Below are positions 39,699-52,400 of a stretch of 64,000 nt of DNA, one piece after another. Made by a program: the position numbers and the translations under genes. Origin of the DNA: Avena insularis (taxonomy: Eukaryota; Streptophyta; Magnoliopsida; Poales; Poaceae); contig JAJUPC010000237.1 in NCBI GenBank assembly GCA_023614405.1, positions 434,001 to 498,000 on the forward strand, in the 5' to 3' direction. The notes below the pieces were generated by a model that did not search any database, was not told where the DNA came from, and saw only the letters and a list, made by a program, of their open reading frames with translations. Each line of letters opens with the position of its first letter. Within the stretch, counting starts at the first letter, position 1.

Positions 39699-40890
39699 TT
39701 GTCTATGCGTAGATCTGTTGCATGAGTAGAACACAATGATGTTGTGGGCGTTGGTGCTCGTGTCGTCTTTTGCTATTTGTGTACTTTGCATCTTGCGGTA
39801 TGGTGGGATGAAGAGGCTCGGGCTAACATTACATGTCATCGCACAGGAGACTTGCTCCACGCTTGACGTTCAACTTTCTTTGCACAAGTGGCTTTGCGGG
39901 TGTCTGTCTCTCCCATCATAGTATAGATCCAATCTACACTTTGCACTTTATAGCACTTGTATCAACGTTGTGGTTCAGTTTCGTAGGTAAGATCCGTTCT
40001 TAGTCGAAAGCCCCAAGCCACGTAAAACTTGCAAAGAAAATTAGAGGCGTCTAACTTGTTTTTGCAGGGGTTTTGTGATGTGATATGGCCTTCATGTGAT
40101 TGTGATTGTATTTGATGTATGCAATGATCCTTGTTGTATTATGGCAACCGGCAGGAGCCTAATGGTTGTCTTTAATTCAGTTAAGACCTGCGTGTCTATT
40201 CATCTTGTAATAGCTTTATTCCAAGTAGTTGTAATAGTTGCTGGTGATTATGGACAACCATGAAGCGGCGCCACGGACCTTGACGCAATGCTGGTGATGA
40301 TGGAGATCATGTCCGTGCTTTGGAGATGGAGATCGAAGGCATAAGAAGAAAGGGCCATATCATATCACACTAATTATGAATTTCCTGTGATGTTAATCCT
40401 TTATGCATCTTGTATTGCTTAGATCGCGACGGTAGCATTATAAGATGATCCCTCTCACTAAATATCAAGTAATAAAGTGTTCGTCCTTAGTTGGCACCGT
40501 TGCTAAGACTCGTCGTTTCGAAGCATCTCGTGATGATCGGATGTGATAGACTCTACGTGTGCATACAACGGGTGCAAGCCAGATTTGCACATGTGGAAAC
40601 TAAGGTTAATCTTGACGAGCCTAGCATGTACAGACATGGTCTCAGAACACGGAATACCGAAAGGTAGAGCATGAGTCATATGATTGATATGATGAACATG
40701 AAGATTGTTCGCCGATGAAACTACATCATCTCACGTGATGATCGGACTTGGTGTAGTGGATTTGGTTCGTGTAATCACTAAAACAACTCGAGGGATGTTG
40801 TTTTGAGTGGGAGTTTATTTGTAATTTGGATTAGTCGAACTCAATTTATCATAAACACAATCAAAGTGAATTTGCATAGTTTGTTGTAGA
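39699..40890 (+). other. Untranslated leader of the Copia element
   Basis: About 1.2 kb without coding features. Passages such as GGCAACCGGCAGGAGCC near 40144 and TCGTCGTTTCGAAGCATCTC near 40509 match, from memory, the long leader of Angela-type elements. Small frames such as 39736-39921 are not supported. Confidence 0.6.
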
Positions 40891-41700
40891 CATTGGCATC
40901 CGTTCACCACCTTACGCTTAGTTATAGTTGAGATAGTAGAACTATAGAAATTCTGGATATTTGCTTTACGAACTGGTATCGTATTGTTTTGAGTGTCAAT
41001 CTAAAGTTTAAAAGTCATATTGCAAACTTTCAGCAAACTCCGTTTACTTTGTGAAGTTAAATAAACAGTATTAAATCAAGAGTAACAATTCCAGTGTTAG
41101 TATCTAATGTATCATGTTTGCCTCCATGATTCTTGATACTCAAAAGATTGTTTTTTTAATATCAAGTTTATCTAAGAGCTGAAAGCAATGTTTCAGAAAC
41201 CATAATATGTGAAAGGTATTGCGATATCTAAAACAATGTGTTGGTTACAACATGATAGAGTATATGTCCTCATATTTGATGAGAATTTGTGAAGGTTGGA
41301 GACACTAGTCGTCTTAATCCTCCAAAAGGTTTTGGAAAAGAAACATTATACTCGCAATTCACCTTTATAAGCTATAGCAGCTTGATCATGAAAGTTGTCA
41401 TGATAAGGATGAACAGAATATGTAAGTAAAATGTTTACTACACTAAAAGATTACTAAAGAATGGAATTTTGAAAGAATGCCAAACATTTGATGAAGGTGA
41501 TCCACTTCAAAGTGCAAGTCCAAAGGTATTAGTATTTGACTATACACACTTTGTACTATGTGTCATGTGAATGACACCACTATTGATGTTGATAGATTCT
41601 TTTAAAAGAAAAGGAATTGTTGAAAGAGAATCTACAAAATATTTGGCAGAAAATAAAAGATTGGAGATATCCAACTTAGGTATATAGAAGATACATGTTA
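40891..41700 (+). pseudogene. gag: Decayed gag (capsid) region of the Copia element
   Basis: Gag would form the virus-like particle in which the element's RNA is copied. The expected start after GTTGTAGA (near 40890) reads CATTGGCATCC, with no usable ATG in phase. Further on, GAGCTGAAAGCAATGTTTC near 41177 matches, from memory, the part of Angela-clade gag that encodes an E-L-K-A-M-F type motif, but the reading is broken within a few codons on either side. No zinc knuckle is recognisable. There are many stops in all frames. The assignment rests on position and short recognisable stretches, so the boundaries are rough. Confidence 0.5.
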
Positions 41701-42059
41701 TGGCTGTATTCCTTGGTTGTTAAACAATGTGGTTCTGCGGTATTGGATACCGAATTGGTTGGTATGAAGTGTCATACAGGACAACACAATTCATGAACTG
41801 CAATGGCCTAAGTAACTAGCAAGAGAATATGTGATGATGTTCATCGAAAACAAACAAAGGGTTGTTGTGTTGCTCGTTAACATCAAAGCTTACCTTCAAG
41901 ATTTGTTTCAATAATTGTTATTTTGATCAGGTATTATGACGACAAAAGGTTGTTCAAATAATTACCGTATTCCATAATAGATGGATGATTTACAAATCTC
42001 GTTGGAGAAATCACATCCATAAAACTAATGCTAAAAAGTCGCAAGACAAATGATTGAAA

Positions 42060-42950
42060 GATCACTTGCGAAGTGACATCGCTGTTTAAATTATATTGAA
42101 AGGGATACATGAAGAAACTCCATGTTGATGAATTTTTGGAGTCTTTGATTTTGATCAAATGACGCTTGTGATACTTTCCTGGAGATAATTAAAACTTTGT
42201 TCGTAGGCCAAAAGAGGAACGGACGACTAACTGATTGGAATTTGTACATATTGATGTATATAGTCCATTATGTGTAATCGTGGGCGATGGATTTCAACTT
42301 CATATGCTTTCTCCGAAGATTTGAGTGAAGTATATGTACATACTTACTCAATAAGGAAGAAGTATGAAACATTTGAAAATGTTCAAAGACTTTCAAGATG
42401 AAGTGGAAAATCATTGTAACAAGAAAATAAAAAGTTTATGATTGGATCATAAAGAAAGATGTTTGAGTTACAAGTTTAGCAAAACACCTAAGATTTGAGG
42501 AATCGTTCCATGGATTTGCATTTCCCAAAACACCATAGGAGTATGGAGTGTTCAAGATATGTAATGAAACCTTGTTTGACACGGTAAGATCAAAGGTGTC
42601 ATTTATAAAACTGCCATTATATTTTAAAGATTAAATCTTTAGTGACTACCGCTTTTACACTGAAAAGAGCTCCATCGTGATCCGTTGAAATGACACCATA
42701 TAAGTCATGGTTTGGGATAAAACCCAGGTTGTCCTTTCTTAAATTTTTTGGTATGCTAGGCATAAGTAAAGTGTTTACAACCAAAGTAGGATGAGCATGT
42801 CTTTGTAGGTAATTTCGAATAACCATTGGGTATTCCTCCATAACACCGAAGACAAAATTGTTTGTCGCTTAGAGTGTCGAGTTTCTTAAGAAGGAATTTT
42901 TGGTGAAAAGTTAAGTGGGAGGACAATAGAACTTTGACAAGGTTGTTGAA
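42060..42950 (+). pseudogene. int: Decayed pre-integrase and integrase region
   Basis: Integrase would join the DNA copy to the host chromosome. The remnant begins with a GAG-pre-integrase-like passage (M-K-K-L-H at 42109-42123). The integrase core follows: Y-E-T-F-E-N-V near 42363-42383, then E-V-E-N-H-C-N-K-K-I-K near 42400-42432. Between and after these the frame changes repeatedly and stops appear. The full catalytic D,D,E triad cannot be followed in one frame. A trailing passage near 42850-42900 resembles the region after the core. A 74-codon minus-strand frame at 42617-42841 is a shadow. The remnant lies between gag and reverse transcriptase, the Copia order. Confidence 0.7.
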
Positions 42951-43094
42951 CCTTGGATAATATGTGCTGAGTTAGCATGGCGTAAGTGTCCCGGAGGCAA
43001 AGAATAATGCTCATGGCTCACGTGCCTCAAAGGTTGTGGTCACGGAGATCTAAGTTACTATTTAACCAAGTAGGTCGGGTAAGTAATCAAATGC

Positions 43095-44095
43095 CAAGAT
43101 TTGAGAGTTAAATCATTGTTGTTTGACAATGATGAACCGACTACATGCAAAGAAGCAATGATGGGCCCTGACTTCGTTAAGTGGCTTGAAGCCATAAAAT
43201 CCGTGATAATTCCATACACGAAATCAAGCTTTGAATTTGAAAGACCCTCCGAAAGGTGCAAGACCTTAAATGATATGGATCTATAAAGAAATAGACATGG
43301 ATGTTTCACATCTATGAAATAGTTGACATGTCGGAAAGAGTTTACGACAATGTTCAAGGAATTGACTATGATAAGATTTGATCTTTCATAGCGATATTTA
43401 GTCTGGACGGATTAATGTAGCAACCACTACATATATTTTGGTATATGGTAGTTGAACAAACAAAACAAGTTCTTCTAATAGAATGGTTACCTAGGATGTG
43501 TCCATGACACGATCCAAAGGGTTTTGTTAATTCAAAGGATGCTAAAAGAGTATGCAAAACTTCAATGGTTGAAGTGAGCATCGCGGAGTTGGAATCTTCA
43601 CCGTGATGAAACCGTTAAAAGGTTTAATTTCATCAGAGACGATGAAGATGTTTGCATTTTGCAAGAAATTAAGTGGGAGCGCTAAGACATATTTCTAATA
43701 CATTATGTGAAAGACATATTGTTGATTAGAAATGAAGTATCTTTTATTGACACAGGTTAAGAATTTCATTTCGATGAAAGACTTAGGCATAACCCAAGAA
43801 TTAGGCATCAATGTCTATATGGATAGATTGAAGCGCTAATATGGTTTTGCCAAATGTACATAGATAAGATGTTGAATGAGTTCAATATGGAAACAACAAG
43901 AAAGGTTCTTGACGCACGGAAAGGACTGAATCAAGATTCAAGTGTGTTGACACGAGATTCAAGTGTTTTGACACTTGGTGAAATCACAAGAATATTTTGA
44001 TCAATCATTCTTTGAGATGTACACATCCAGATATGTCCTATGCTCTAAATGTTATGAGCATATACCAGAATGACTCATAAGATGATCATTGGACA
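43095..44095 (+). pseudogene. rt: Decayed reverse transcriptase region (RVT_2 type)
   Basis: Reverse transcriptase would copy the element's RNA into DNA. The start is clear: D-N-D-E-P-T then K-E-A-M-M-G-P-D and K-W-L-E-A-I-K-S around 43130-43202, typical of the N-terminal edge of the Copia RVT_2 domain. V-Q-G-I-D-Y-D lies at 43352-43372. The active-site motif is at 43704-43715 and reads Y-V-K-D where the family has Y-V-D-D, so a catalytic aspartate is lost. A P-D-M-S-Y-A-L-N-V passage is near 44027-44053. Several frameshifts and stops separate these pieces. The longest open piece is 61 codons (43101-43286). Identification as Copia is firm; function is excluded. Confidence 0.85.
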
Positions 44096-44199
44096 ATAGT
44101 AGGGATATTCCTATGATCTTTGGAAGAACTAAGAATATATTATTTATATAGTGGTGACAAATAGTTCATTGTAAATTGTTGCATTGATACTAGTTTTGT

Positions 44200-44600
44200 C
44201 ACAAATTAAGTTTATCTCAATTTAAACTATGGGTGGCACAATGTAATGGAAAGGAAGTTCCATAACGGATTTGGTTGAGTACCAAAGTTAAAACATTGTG
44301 ACAGATACTACAACAAAAGGCTAAGTATATGAATGCTATTGTAGCAGCAAATGAGGGCATTTGCGTCAAGTAGTTTGTTATCAAACTAGGTGTGGCTCAT
44401 AGCGGGATAATACTATGAAGATACATTGTATGACAATTGTATCAACATGATTTAATCCCAAGGAACTAAAGGTCTCACCAAAGGACCAAATTTATACAAT
44501 GCCATCTCATTGGAGAATGAGTAATGCACAGAGACACAAGGACATGCAAATACACACGGACCTGGAAGTGTCAGATCCGAAGATTATGTTTACCACTAGC
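44200..44600 (+). pseudogene. rnh: Decayed RNase H region
   Basis: RNase H would remove the RNA strand during copying. A-A-N-E-G-I-C-V-K at 44344-44370 is followed by an in-frame TAG at 44371-44373, then F-V-I-K-L-G-V-A. This matches the C-terminal RNase H passage of Angela-type pol except for the stop. The downstream C-D-N motif near 44427-44438 is split by an inserted base. Stops and shifts continue to the polypurine tract. Confidence 0.7.
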
Positions 44601-44676
44601 AATAGTGTCTATACAACACCAGAAAGCCATAAGTGTTGAAGGCACAAGTTTTTAACTAGATTATTGACTCTAGTGC

Positions 44677-44686
44677 AAGTGGGAGA
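44677..44686 (+). other. Polypurine tract
   Basis: AAGTGGGAGA immediately before the 3' LTR. This is the second-strand primer of the element, in the expected place. Confidence 0.85.
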
Positions 44687-44687
44687 C

Positions 44688-46390
44688 TATTGGAGATATG
44701 CCCAAGAGGCAATAATAAAGTGGTTATTATTATATCTTTATGTTTATGATAAATGTTTACATCCCATGCTATAATTGTATTAACTGGAAACATTAATACA
44801 TGTGTGTTTTGCAAACATAAAAGAGTCCCTAGTAAGCCTCTTGTTGAACTAGCTTGTTGATTAATAGATGATCATGGTTTCCTGATCATGGACATTGGAT
44901 GTCGTTAATAACAAGATCATATCATTAGGAGAATGATGTGATGGACACACACCCATAGTAAGCGTATCATAAGATCAAGTCATTAAGTTCGTATTGCTAT
45001 AAGCTTTCAAATGCATAGTAACCTAATCCTTCGACCATGAGGTTATGTTAATCACCATCACCGGATGGGTACTTTGATGACATCAAACACCGCTTCGTAA
45101 CTGGGTGGTTATAAAGGTGTCATTGGGTATTCTGAAAGTATGTGTTGAAGCGCATGGACCAAGATTGGGATTTGTCCATCCATATGACGGATATATATGC
45201 TCTGGGCCCTCTCTGTGGAATGTCATCTAGTTAGCTTGCAAGCATGTGACTAGGTCACAAGGGATGACATAACACGGAACGAGTAAAGAGTACTTATCAG
45301 TAACGAGGAAGAACTAGGTATGAAGATACCGACGATCAAACCTCGGATAAGTAGAATATCGCGTGACAAAGGGAATTGGTTTCGTATGTTAAATATTCAA
45401 TCAATCACGATATCATCGTTGAGTATGTGGGAGCCGTTATGGATCTCCAGATCCCGCTGATGGTTATTGATCGGAGAGATGTCTTCATCATGTCTGCATA
45501 TTCACGAACCGTAGGGTGACACACTTAAGGTTCGAAGTTGTTTTAAGTAGATATGGAATTTGCGTTGGAGACCGAATGTTGTTCGGAGTCTCGGAATGGA
45601 TCCGGGACATCACGAGGAGATTCAGAATGGTCCGGAGAATGAGATTCATATATTGGGGATCATTTTATAAGTTAGGAAATGTTCCGGAGTGTTTGTATGG
45701 AGATTCTAGAAGGTTACGGAATGTTCTGGAAGGTTCTAGAAGAGTTCTTGGTGTTTGCTTGAAAACCAAGAAAGGGTCAAGGAAACCTTGTGGGGGCTCG
45801 ACACGGATTCGTGGGGGAGGAGGACTCCTCCCCCCTTACCAATCCGCTGGCCAAGGGAGAGGGGAGTCCTACAAGGACTCGACCTCCCCATGGCGCCTCC
45901 CTCCTTTAAATAGAGGGGAGGGGCGCCCCCTCCTAGACCTGTCTAATAACAATCCCTAGCCGCCGCCTCTCTCCTCCTCCTTCGCTCTACTCCGTCTTAG
46001 GCGAAGCCCTCCAAAATTCTCTACTCCACCACCACCACCACACCGTCGTGCTGCTAGGATTCCGTGGAGAAGATCTACTACCTCTGCTGCTCGCTGGAAC
46101 GGGGAGAGGAAGGTATGCTTCGACTCCGCACGTGTGACCGATTGCGGAAGCGCTGCCGGAATGCGGCGCCGGAAGGATCGTCCACTCGATCTTGAGGTCG
46201 GCAAGTGATCGACTACATCAACCACGAGATCCGTTCTCGAACAAAGGCTTTGGAAACTACGAGGGTTAGTACCGATCTATCTCTTTGCACATGTCTAATA
46301 GATTAGATCTTGGCTTTTATCTAGATTAGATCTGGGTTTTGTTCGTTCTTGCGGGAGAAATTTTTTGTTGTACATGCTAGGAACCCATCA
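44688..46390 (+). repeat. 3' LTR of the Copia element
   Basis: 1703 bp. It starts TATTGGAGATATG, so the terminal TG is changed to TA, and ends CCCATCA. About 96.6% identical to the 5' LTR by hand count. The four indels (1, 1, 3 and 1 bp) account exactly for the 4-bp length difference. Confidence 0.95.
45905..45912 (+). promoter_or_regulatory. TATA-like box in the 3' LTR
   Basis: TTTAAATA, conserved from the 5' LTR. If active, transcription would read rightwards out of the element into the satellite from 46391. Confidence 0.55.
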
Positions 46391-46395
46391 GTGGT
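46391..46395 (+). repeat. Target-site duplication, right (GTGGT)
   Basis: Perfect partner of 37973-37977. The satellite continues in phase directly after it. Confidence 0.95.
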
Positions 46396-46499
46396 TTGTG
46401 GAAAGAACACACATGTAATGACTCTGGTGGATCCACGTGTGGTTTGTGAAAAGAACACACATACAATGACTCTAGTGCGGGTTTTAGTATAAGAACACA

Positions 46500-49400
46500 C
46501 ATGCAATGACGCTAGTGGGTCCATATGTGGTTTGTGGAAAGAACACACATGCAATGAATCTAGTGGATCCATATGTGGTTCATGACAAGAACACACATGC
46601 AATGACATTGGACGATCCATATGTGGTTTGTGAAAAGAACACACATCCAGTGACTCTAGTGGATCCGTATGTGGTTTATGAAAAGAACACACATGCAATG
46701 ACTCTAGTGAATCCATATGTGGTTTGTGAAAAGAACACACATACAATGCCATTGGTTGATCCATGTGTGGTTTGTGACAATAACACACATGCAATGACTC
46801 TAGTGGATCCATGTGTGGTTTGTGACAAGAACACACATGCAATGACTCAGGTGTATCCATGTGTGGTTTGTGAAAAGAACACACAAGCAATGACATTGGT
46901 TGATCCATGTGTGGTTTGTGACAAGAACACACATGCAATTCCATTGGTTGATCCATGTGGTTTGTGGAAAAAACAAACATGCAATGACTCTAGTGGATCC
47001 ATGTGTGGTTTGTGGAAATAACACACATGCATTGACTGTGGTCGATACATGTGTGGTTTGTGAAAAGAGCACACATGCAATGACTCTAATGCTGGTTTTA
47101 GTATAAGAACACACATGCAATGACTCTAGTGGGTCCAAATGTGGTTTGTTGAAAGAACACACATGGAATTACTCTAGTGGATCCATATGTGGTTCATGAC
47201 AAGAACACACATGCAATGACATTGGTCGATCCATATGTGGTTTGTGAAAAGAACACACATGCAATGACTCTAGTGGATCCATATGTGGTTCGTGAAAAGA
47301 ACACACATGCAATGACTCTAGTGGATCCATATGTGGTTTGTGAAAAGAACTAACATGCAATGCCATTGGTTGATCCATGTGTGGTTTATGAAAATAACAC
47401 ACATGCAATGACTCTAGTGGATCCATGTGTGGTTTGTGACAAGAACACACATGCAATGCTATTGGTTGATCCATGTGTGGTTCATGAAAAGAACACACAT
47501 GCAATGACATTAGTGGATCCATGTGTGGTTTGTGGAAAGAACATACGTGCAATGACTCTGGTGGATCCATGTGTGGTTTGTGGAAAGAGCACACATGCAA
47601 TGACATTGGTTGATCCATATTTGTTTGTGAAAATAACACACATGCAATTACTTTGGTGGATACGTATGTGGTTTGTGGAAAGAACACACATGCAATGGCA
47701 TTGGTGGATCCATATGTGGTTCATGAAAAGAACACACATGCAATGACATTGGTGGATCCATATGTGGTTTGTGAAAAGAACACACATGCAATGACATTGA
47801 TGGATCCATATGTGGTTTGTGGAAAGAACACACATGCAATTACTATGGTGGATCATTGTGTGGTTTGTGAAAAAACACACATGCAATGACTCTAGTGTTG
47901 GTTTTAGTATAAGAACATACATGGAATGACTCTAGTGGGTCCATATATGGTTTGTGCAAAGACCACACATGCAATGACTCTAGTGGATCCATATGTGGTT
48001 AATGACAAGAACACACATGCAATGACATTGGTTGATCTATATGTGGTTTGTGAAAAGAACACACATGCAATGACTATAGTGGATCCATATGTGGTTTATG
48101 AAAAGAACACACATGCAATGACTCTAGTGAATCCATATGTGGTTTGTGAAAAGAACACACATGCAATTCCATTGGTTGATCCATGTGTGGTTTGTGATAA
48201 TAACACACATGCAATGACTCTAGTGGATCCATGTGTGGTTTGTGACAAGAACACACATGCAATGACTCAGGTGTATCCATGTGTGGTTTGTGAAAAGAAC
48301 ACACAAGCAATGACATTGGTTGATCCATGTGTGGTTTGTGACAAGAACACACATGCAATGCCATTGGTTGATCCATGTGTGGTTCATGAAAAGAACACAC
48401 ATGCAATGACATTAGTGGATCCATGTGTGGTTTGTAGAAAGAACATACGTGCAATGCCATTGGTTGATCCATGTGTGGTTTGTGAAAAGAACAAACTTGC
48501 AATGACTCTGTTGGATCCATGTGTGGTTTGTGAAAAGAACAAACATGCAATGACTCTAGTGCTAGTTTTAGTATAAGAACACACATGCAATGACTCTAGT
48601 GGGTCCATATGTGGTTTGTGGAAAGAACACACATGCAATGACTCTAGTGGATCCATATGTGGTTCATGACATGAACACACATGCAATGACATTGGTTGAT
48701 CCATATGTGGTTTGTGAAAAGAACACACATGCAATGAATCTAGTGGATCAATAGGTGGTTTGTGAAAAGAACACACATGCTATGACTCTAGTGGATCCAT
48801 ATGTGGTTTGTGAAAAGAACTAACATGCAATGCCATTGGTTGATCCATGTGTGGTTTGTGAAAATAACACACATGCAATGACTCTAGTGGATCCATGTGT
48901 GATTTGTGACAAGAACACACATGCAATGCCATTGGTTGATCCATGTGTGGTTCATGAAAAGAACACACATGTAATGACATTAGTGGATCCATGTGTGGTT
49001 TGTGGAAAGAACATACGTGCAATGAATCGGGTGGATCCATGTGTGGTTTGTGGAAAGAGCACACATGCAATGACATTGGTTGATCCATATGTGTTTGTGA
49101 AAATAACACACATGCAATTACTTTGGTGGATACGTATGTGGTTTGTGGAAGGAACACACATGCAATGGCATTGGTGGATCCATATGTGGTTCATGAAAAG
49201 AACACACATGCAATGACATTGGTGGATCCATATGTGGTTTGTGGAAAGAACACACATGCAATGAATATGGTGGATCATTGTGTGGTTTGTGAAAAACACA
49301 CATGCAATGACTATGGTGGATCATTGTGTGGTTTGTGAAAAAACACACATGCAATGACTCTAGTGCTGGTTTTAGTATAAGAACACACATGGAATGACTC

Positions 49401-52400
49401 TAGTGGGTCCATATATGGTTTGTGCAAAGACCACACATGCAATGACTCTAGTGGATCCATATGTGGTTCTTGACAAGAACACACATGCAATGACATTGGT
49501 TGATATATAGGTGGTTAGTGAAAAGAACACACATGCAATGACTCTAGTGGATCCGTATGTGGTTTATGAAAAGAACACACATGCAATGACTCTAGTGAAT
49601 CCATAGTGGGTTTGTGAAAAGAACACACATGCAATGCCATTGGTTGATCCATGTGTGGTTTGTGACAATAACACACATGCAATGACTCTAGTGGATCCAT
49701 GTGTGGTTTGTTACAAGAACACACATGCAATGACTCAAGTGTATCCATGTGTGGTTTGTGAAAAGAACACACAAGCAATGACATTGGTTGATCCATGTGT
49801 GGTTTGTGACAAGAACACAAATGCAATGCCATTGGTTGATCCATGTGTGGTTCATGAAAATAACACACATGCAATGACATTAGTGGATCCATGTGTGGTT
49901 TGTAGAAAGAACATACGTGCAATGCCATTGGTTGATCCATGTGTGGTTTGTGAAAAGAACAAACTTGCAATGACTCTGTTGGATCCATGTGTGGTTTGTG
50001 AAAAGAACAAACATGCAATGACTCTAGTGCTAGTTTTAGTATAAGAACACACATGCAATGACTCTAGTGGGTCCATATGTAGTTTGTGGAAAGAACACAC
50101 ATGCAATGACTAGTGGATCCATATGTGGTTCATGACATGAACACACATGCAATGACATTGGTTGATCCATATGTGGTTTGTGAAAAGAACACACATGCAA
50201 TGAATCTGGTGGATCCATAGGTGGTTTGTGAAAAGAACACACATGCAACGACTCTAGTGGATCCATATGTGGTTTGTGAAAAGAACTAACATGCAATGCC
50301 ATTGGTTGATCCATGTGTGCTTTGTGAAAATAACACACATGCAATGACTCTAGTGGATCCGTGTGTGGTTTGTGACAAGAACACACATGCAATGCCATTG
50401 GTTTATCCATGTGTGGTTTGTGACAATAACACACATGCAATGACTCTAGTGGATCCATGTGTGGTTTGTGGAAAGAACATATGTGCAATTACTCGGGTGG
50501 ATCCATGTGTGGTTTGTGGAAAGAGCACACATGCAATGACATTGGTTGATCCATATTTGTTTGTGAAAATAACACACATGCAATTACTTTGGTGTATAAT
50601 TATGTGGTTTGTGGAAAGAACACACATGCAATGGCATTGGTGGATCCATATGTGGTTCATGAAAAGAACACACATGCAATGACATTGGTGGATCCATACG
50701 TGGTCTGTGAAAAGAACACACATGCAATGACATTGGTGGATCCATATGTGGTTTGTGGAAAGAACACACATGCAATGACTATGGTGGATCATTGTGTGGT
50801 TTGTGAAAAAATACACATGCAATGACTCTAGTGCTGGTTTTAGTATAAGAACACACATGGAATGACTCTAGTGGGTCCATATATGGTTTATGCAAACACC
50901 GCACATGCAATGACTCTAGTGGATCCATATGTGGTTCATGACAAGAACACACATGCAATGACATTGGTTGATCTATATGTGGTTTGTGAAAAGAACACAC
51001 ATGCAATGACTCTAGTGGATCCATATGTGGTTTATGAAAAGAACACACATGCAATGACTCTAGTGAATCCATATGTGGTTGGTGAAAAGAACACACATGC
51101 AATGCCATTGGTTGATCCATGTGTGGTTTGTGACAATAACACACATGCAATGACTCTAGTGGATCCATGTGTGGTTTGTGACAAGAACACACATGCAATG
51201 ACTCAGGTGTATCCATGTGTGGTTTGTGAAAAGAACACACAAGCAATGACATTGGTTGATCCATGTGTGGTTTGTGACAAGAACACACATGCAATGCCAT
51301 TGGTTGATCCATGTGTGGTTCATGAATAGAACACACATGCAATGACATTAGTGGATCCATGTGTGGTTTTTAGAAAGAACATACATGCAATGCCATTGGT
51401 TGATCCATGTGTGGTTTGTGAAAAGAACAAACTTGCAATGACTCTGTTGGATCCATGTGTGGTTTGTGAAAAGAACAAACATGCAATGACTCTAGTGCTA
51501 GTTTTAGTATAAGAACACACATGCAATGACTCTAGTGGGTCCATATGTGGTTTGTGGAAAGAACACACATGCAATGGCTCTAGTGGATCCATATGTGGTT
51601 CATGACATGAACACACATGCAATGACATTAGTTGATCCATATGTGGTTTGTGAAAAGAACACACATGCAATGAATCTAGTGGATCCATAGGTGGTTTGTG
51701 AAAAGAACACACATGAAATGACTCTAGTGGATCCATATGTGGTTTGTGAAAAGAACTAACATGCAATGCAATTGGTTGATCCATGTGTGGTTTGTGAAAA
51801 TAACACACATGCAATGACTCTAGTGGATCCATGTGTGGTTTGTGACAAGAACACAGATGCAATGCCATTGGTTGATCCATGTGTGGTTCATGAAAAGAAC
51901 ACACATGCAATGACATTAGTGGATCCATGTGTGGTTTGTGGAAAGAACATACGTGCAATGACTCGGGTGGATCCATGTGTGGTTTGTTTAAAGAGCACAC
52001 ATGCAATGACATTGGTTGATCCATATGTGTTTGTGAAAATAACACACATGCAATTACTTTGGTGGATACGTATGTGGTTTGTGGAAGGAACACACATGCA
52101 ATGGCATTGGTGGATCCATATGTGGTTCATGAAAAGAACACACATGCAATGACGTTGGTGGATCCATATGTGGTTTGTGGAAAGAACACACATGCAATGA
52201 CTATGGTGGATCATTGTGTGGTTTGTGAAAAAACACACATGCAATGACTATGGTGGATCATTGTGTGGTTTGTGAAAAACACACATGCAATGACTCTAGT
52301 GCTAGTTTTAGTATAAGTACATACATGGAATAACTCTAGTGGGTCCATATATGGTTTGTGCAAAGACCACACATGCAATGACTCTAGTGGATCCATATGT

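Larger units (their letters stand above)
37978..46390 (+). mobile_element. Complete Ty1/copia LTR retrotransposon, Angela/BARE-like, defective
   Basis: 8413 bp inserted in the satellite. Two LTRs of 1707 and 1703 bp flank a 5003-bp interior. Seen directly: TGTTGGAGATATGCCC at the start, CA at the end, perfect 5-bp target duplication, primer-binding site TGGTATCAGAGCC one base after the 5' LTR, and a polypurine tract AAGTGGGAGA just before the 3' LTR. LTR length, termini, primer site, long leader and domain order (gag, integrase, reverse transcriptase, RNase H) fit the Angela/BARE/WIS clade of Triticeae Copia elements, as I recognise them. The interior has roughly full length but is riddled with stops and frameshifts, so the element cannot make its own proteins. 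It lies on the plus strand. Confidence 0.95.

Noticed and set aside
42617..42841. 74-codon minus-strand frame in the Copia interior
   Set aside because: Antisense to the decayed integrase region; chance opening.
45516..45959. 147-codon plus-strand frame, with a related 94-codon frame at 38807-39091
   Set aside because: Both lie within the two LTRs and are paired copies of LTR sequence. The lengths differ because of point changes, with no sign of coding constraint.
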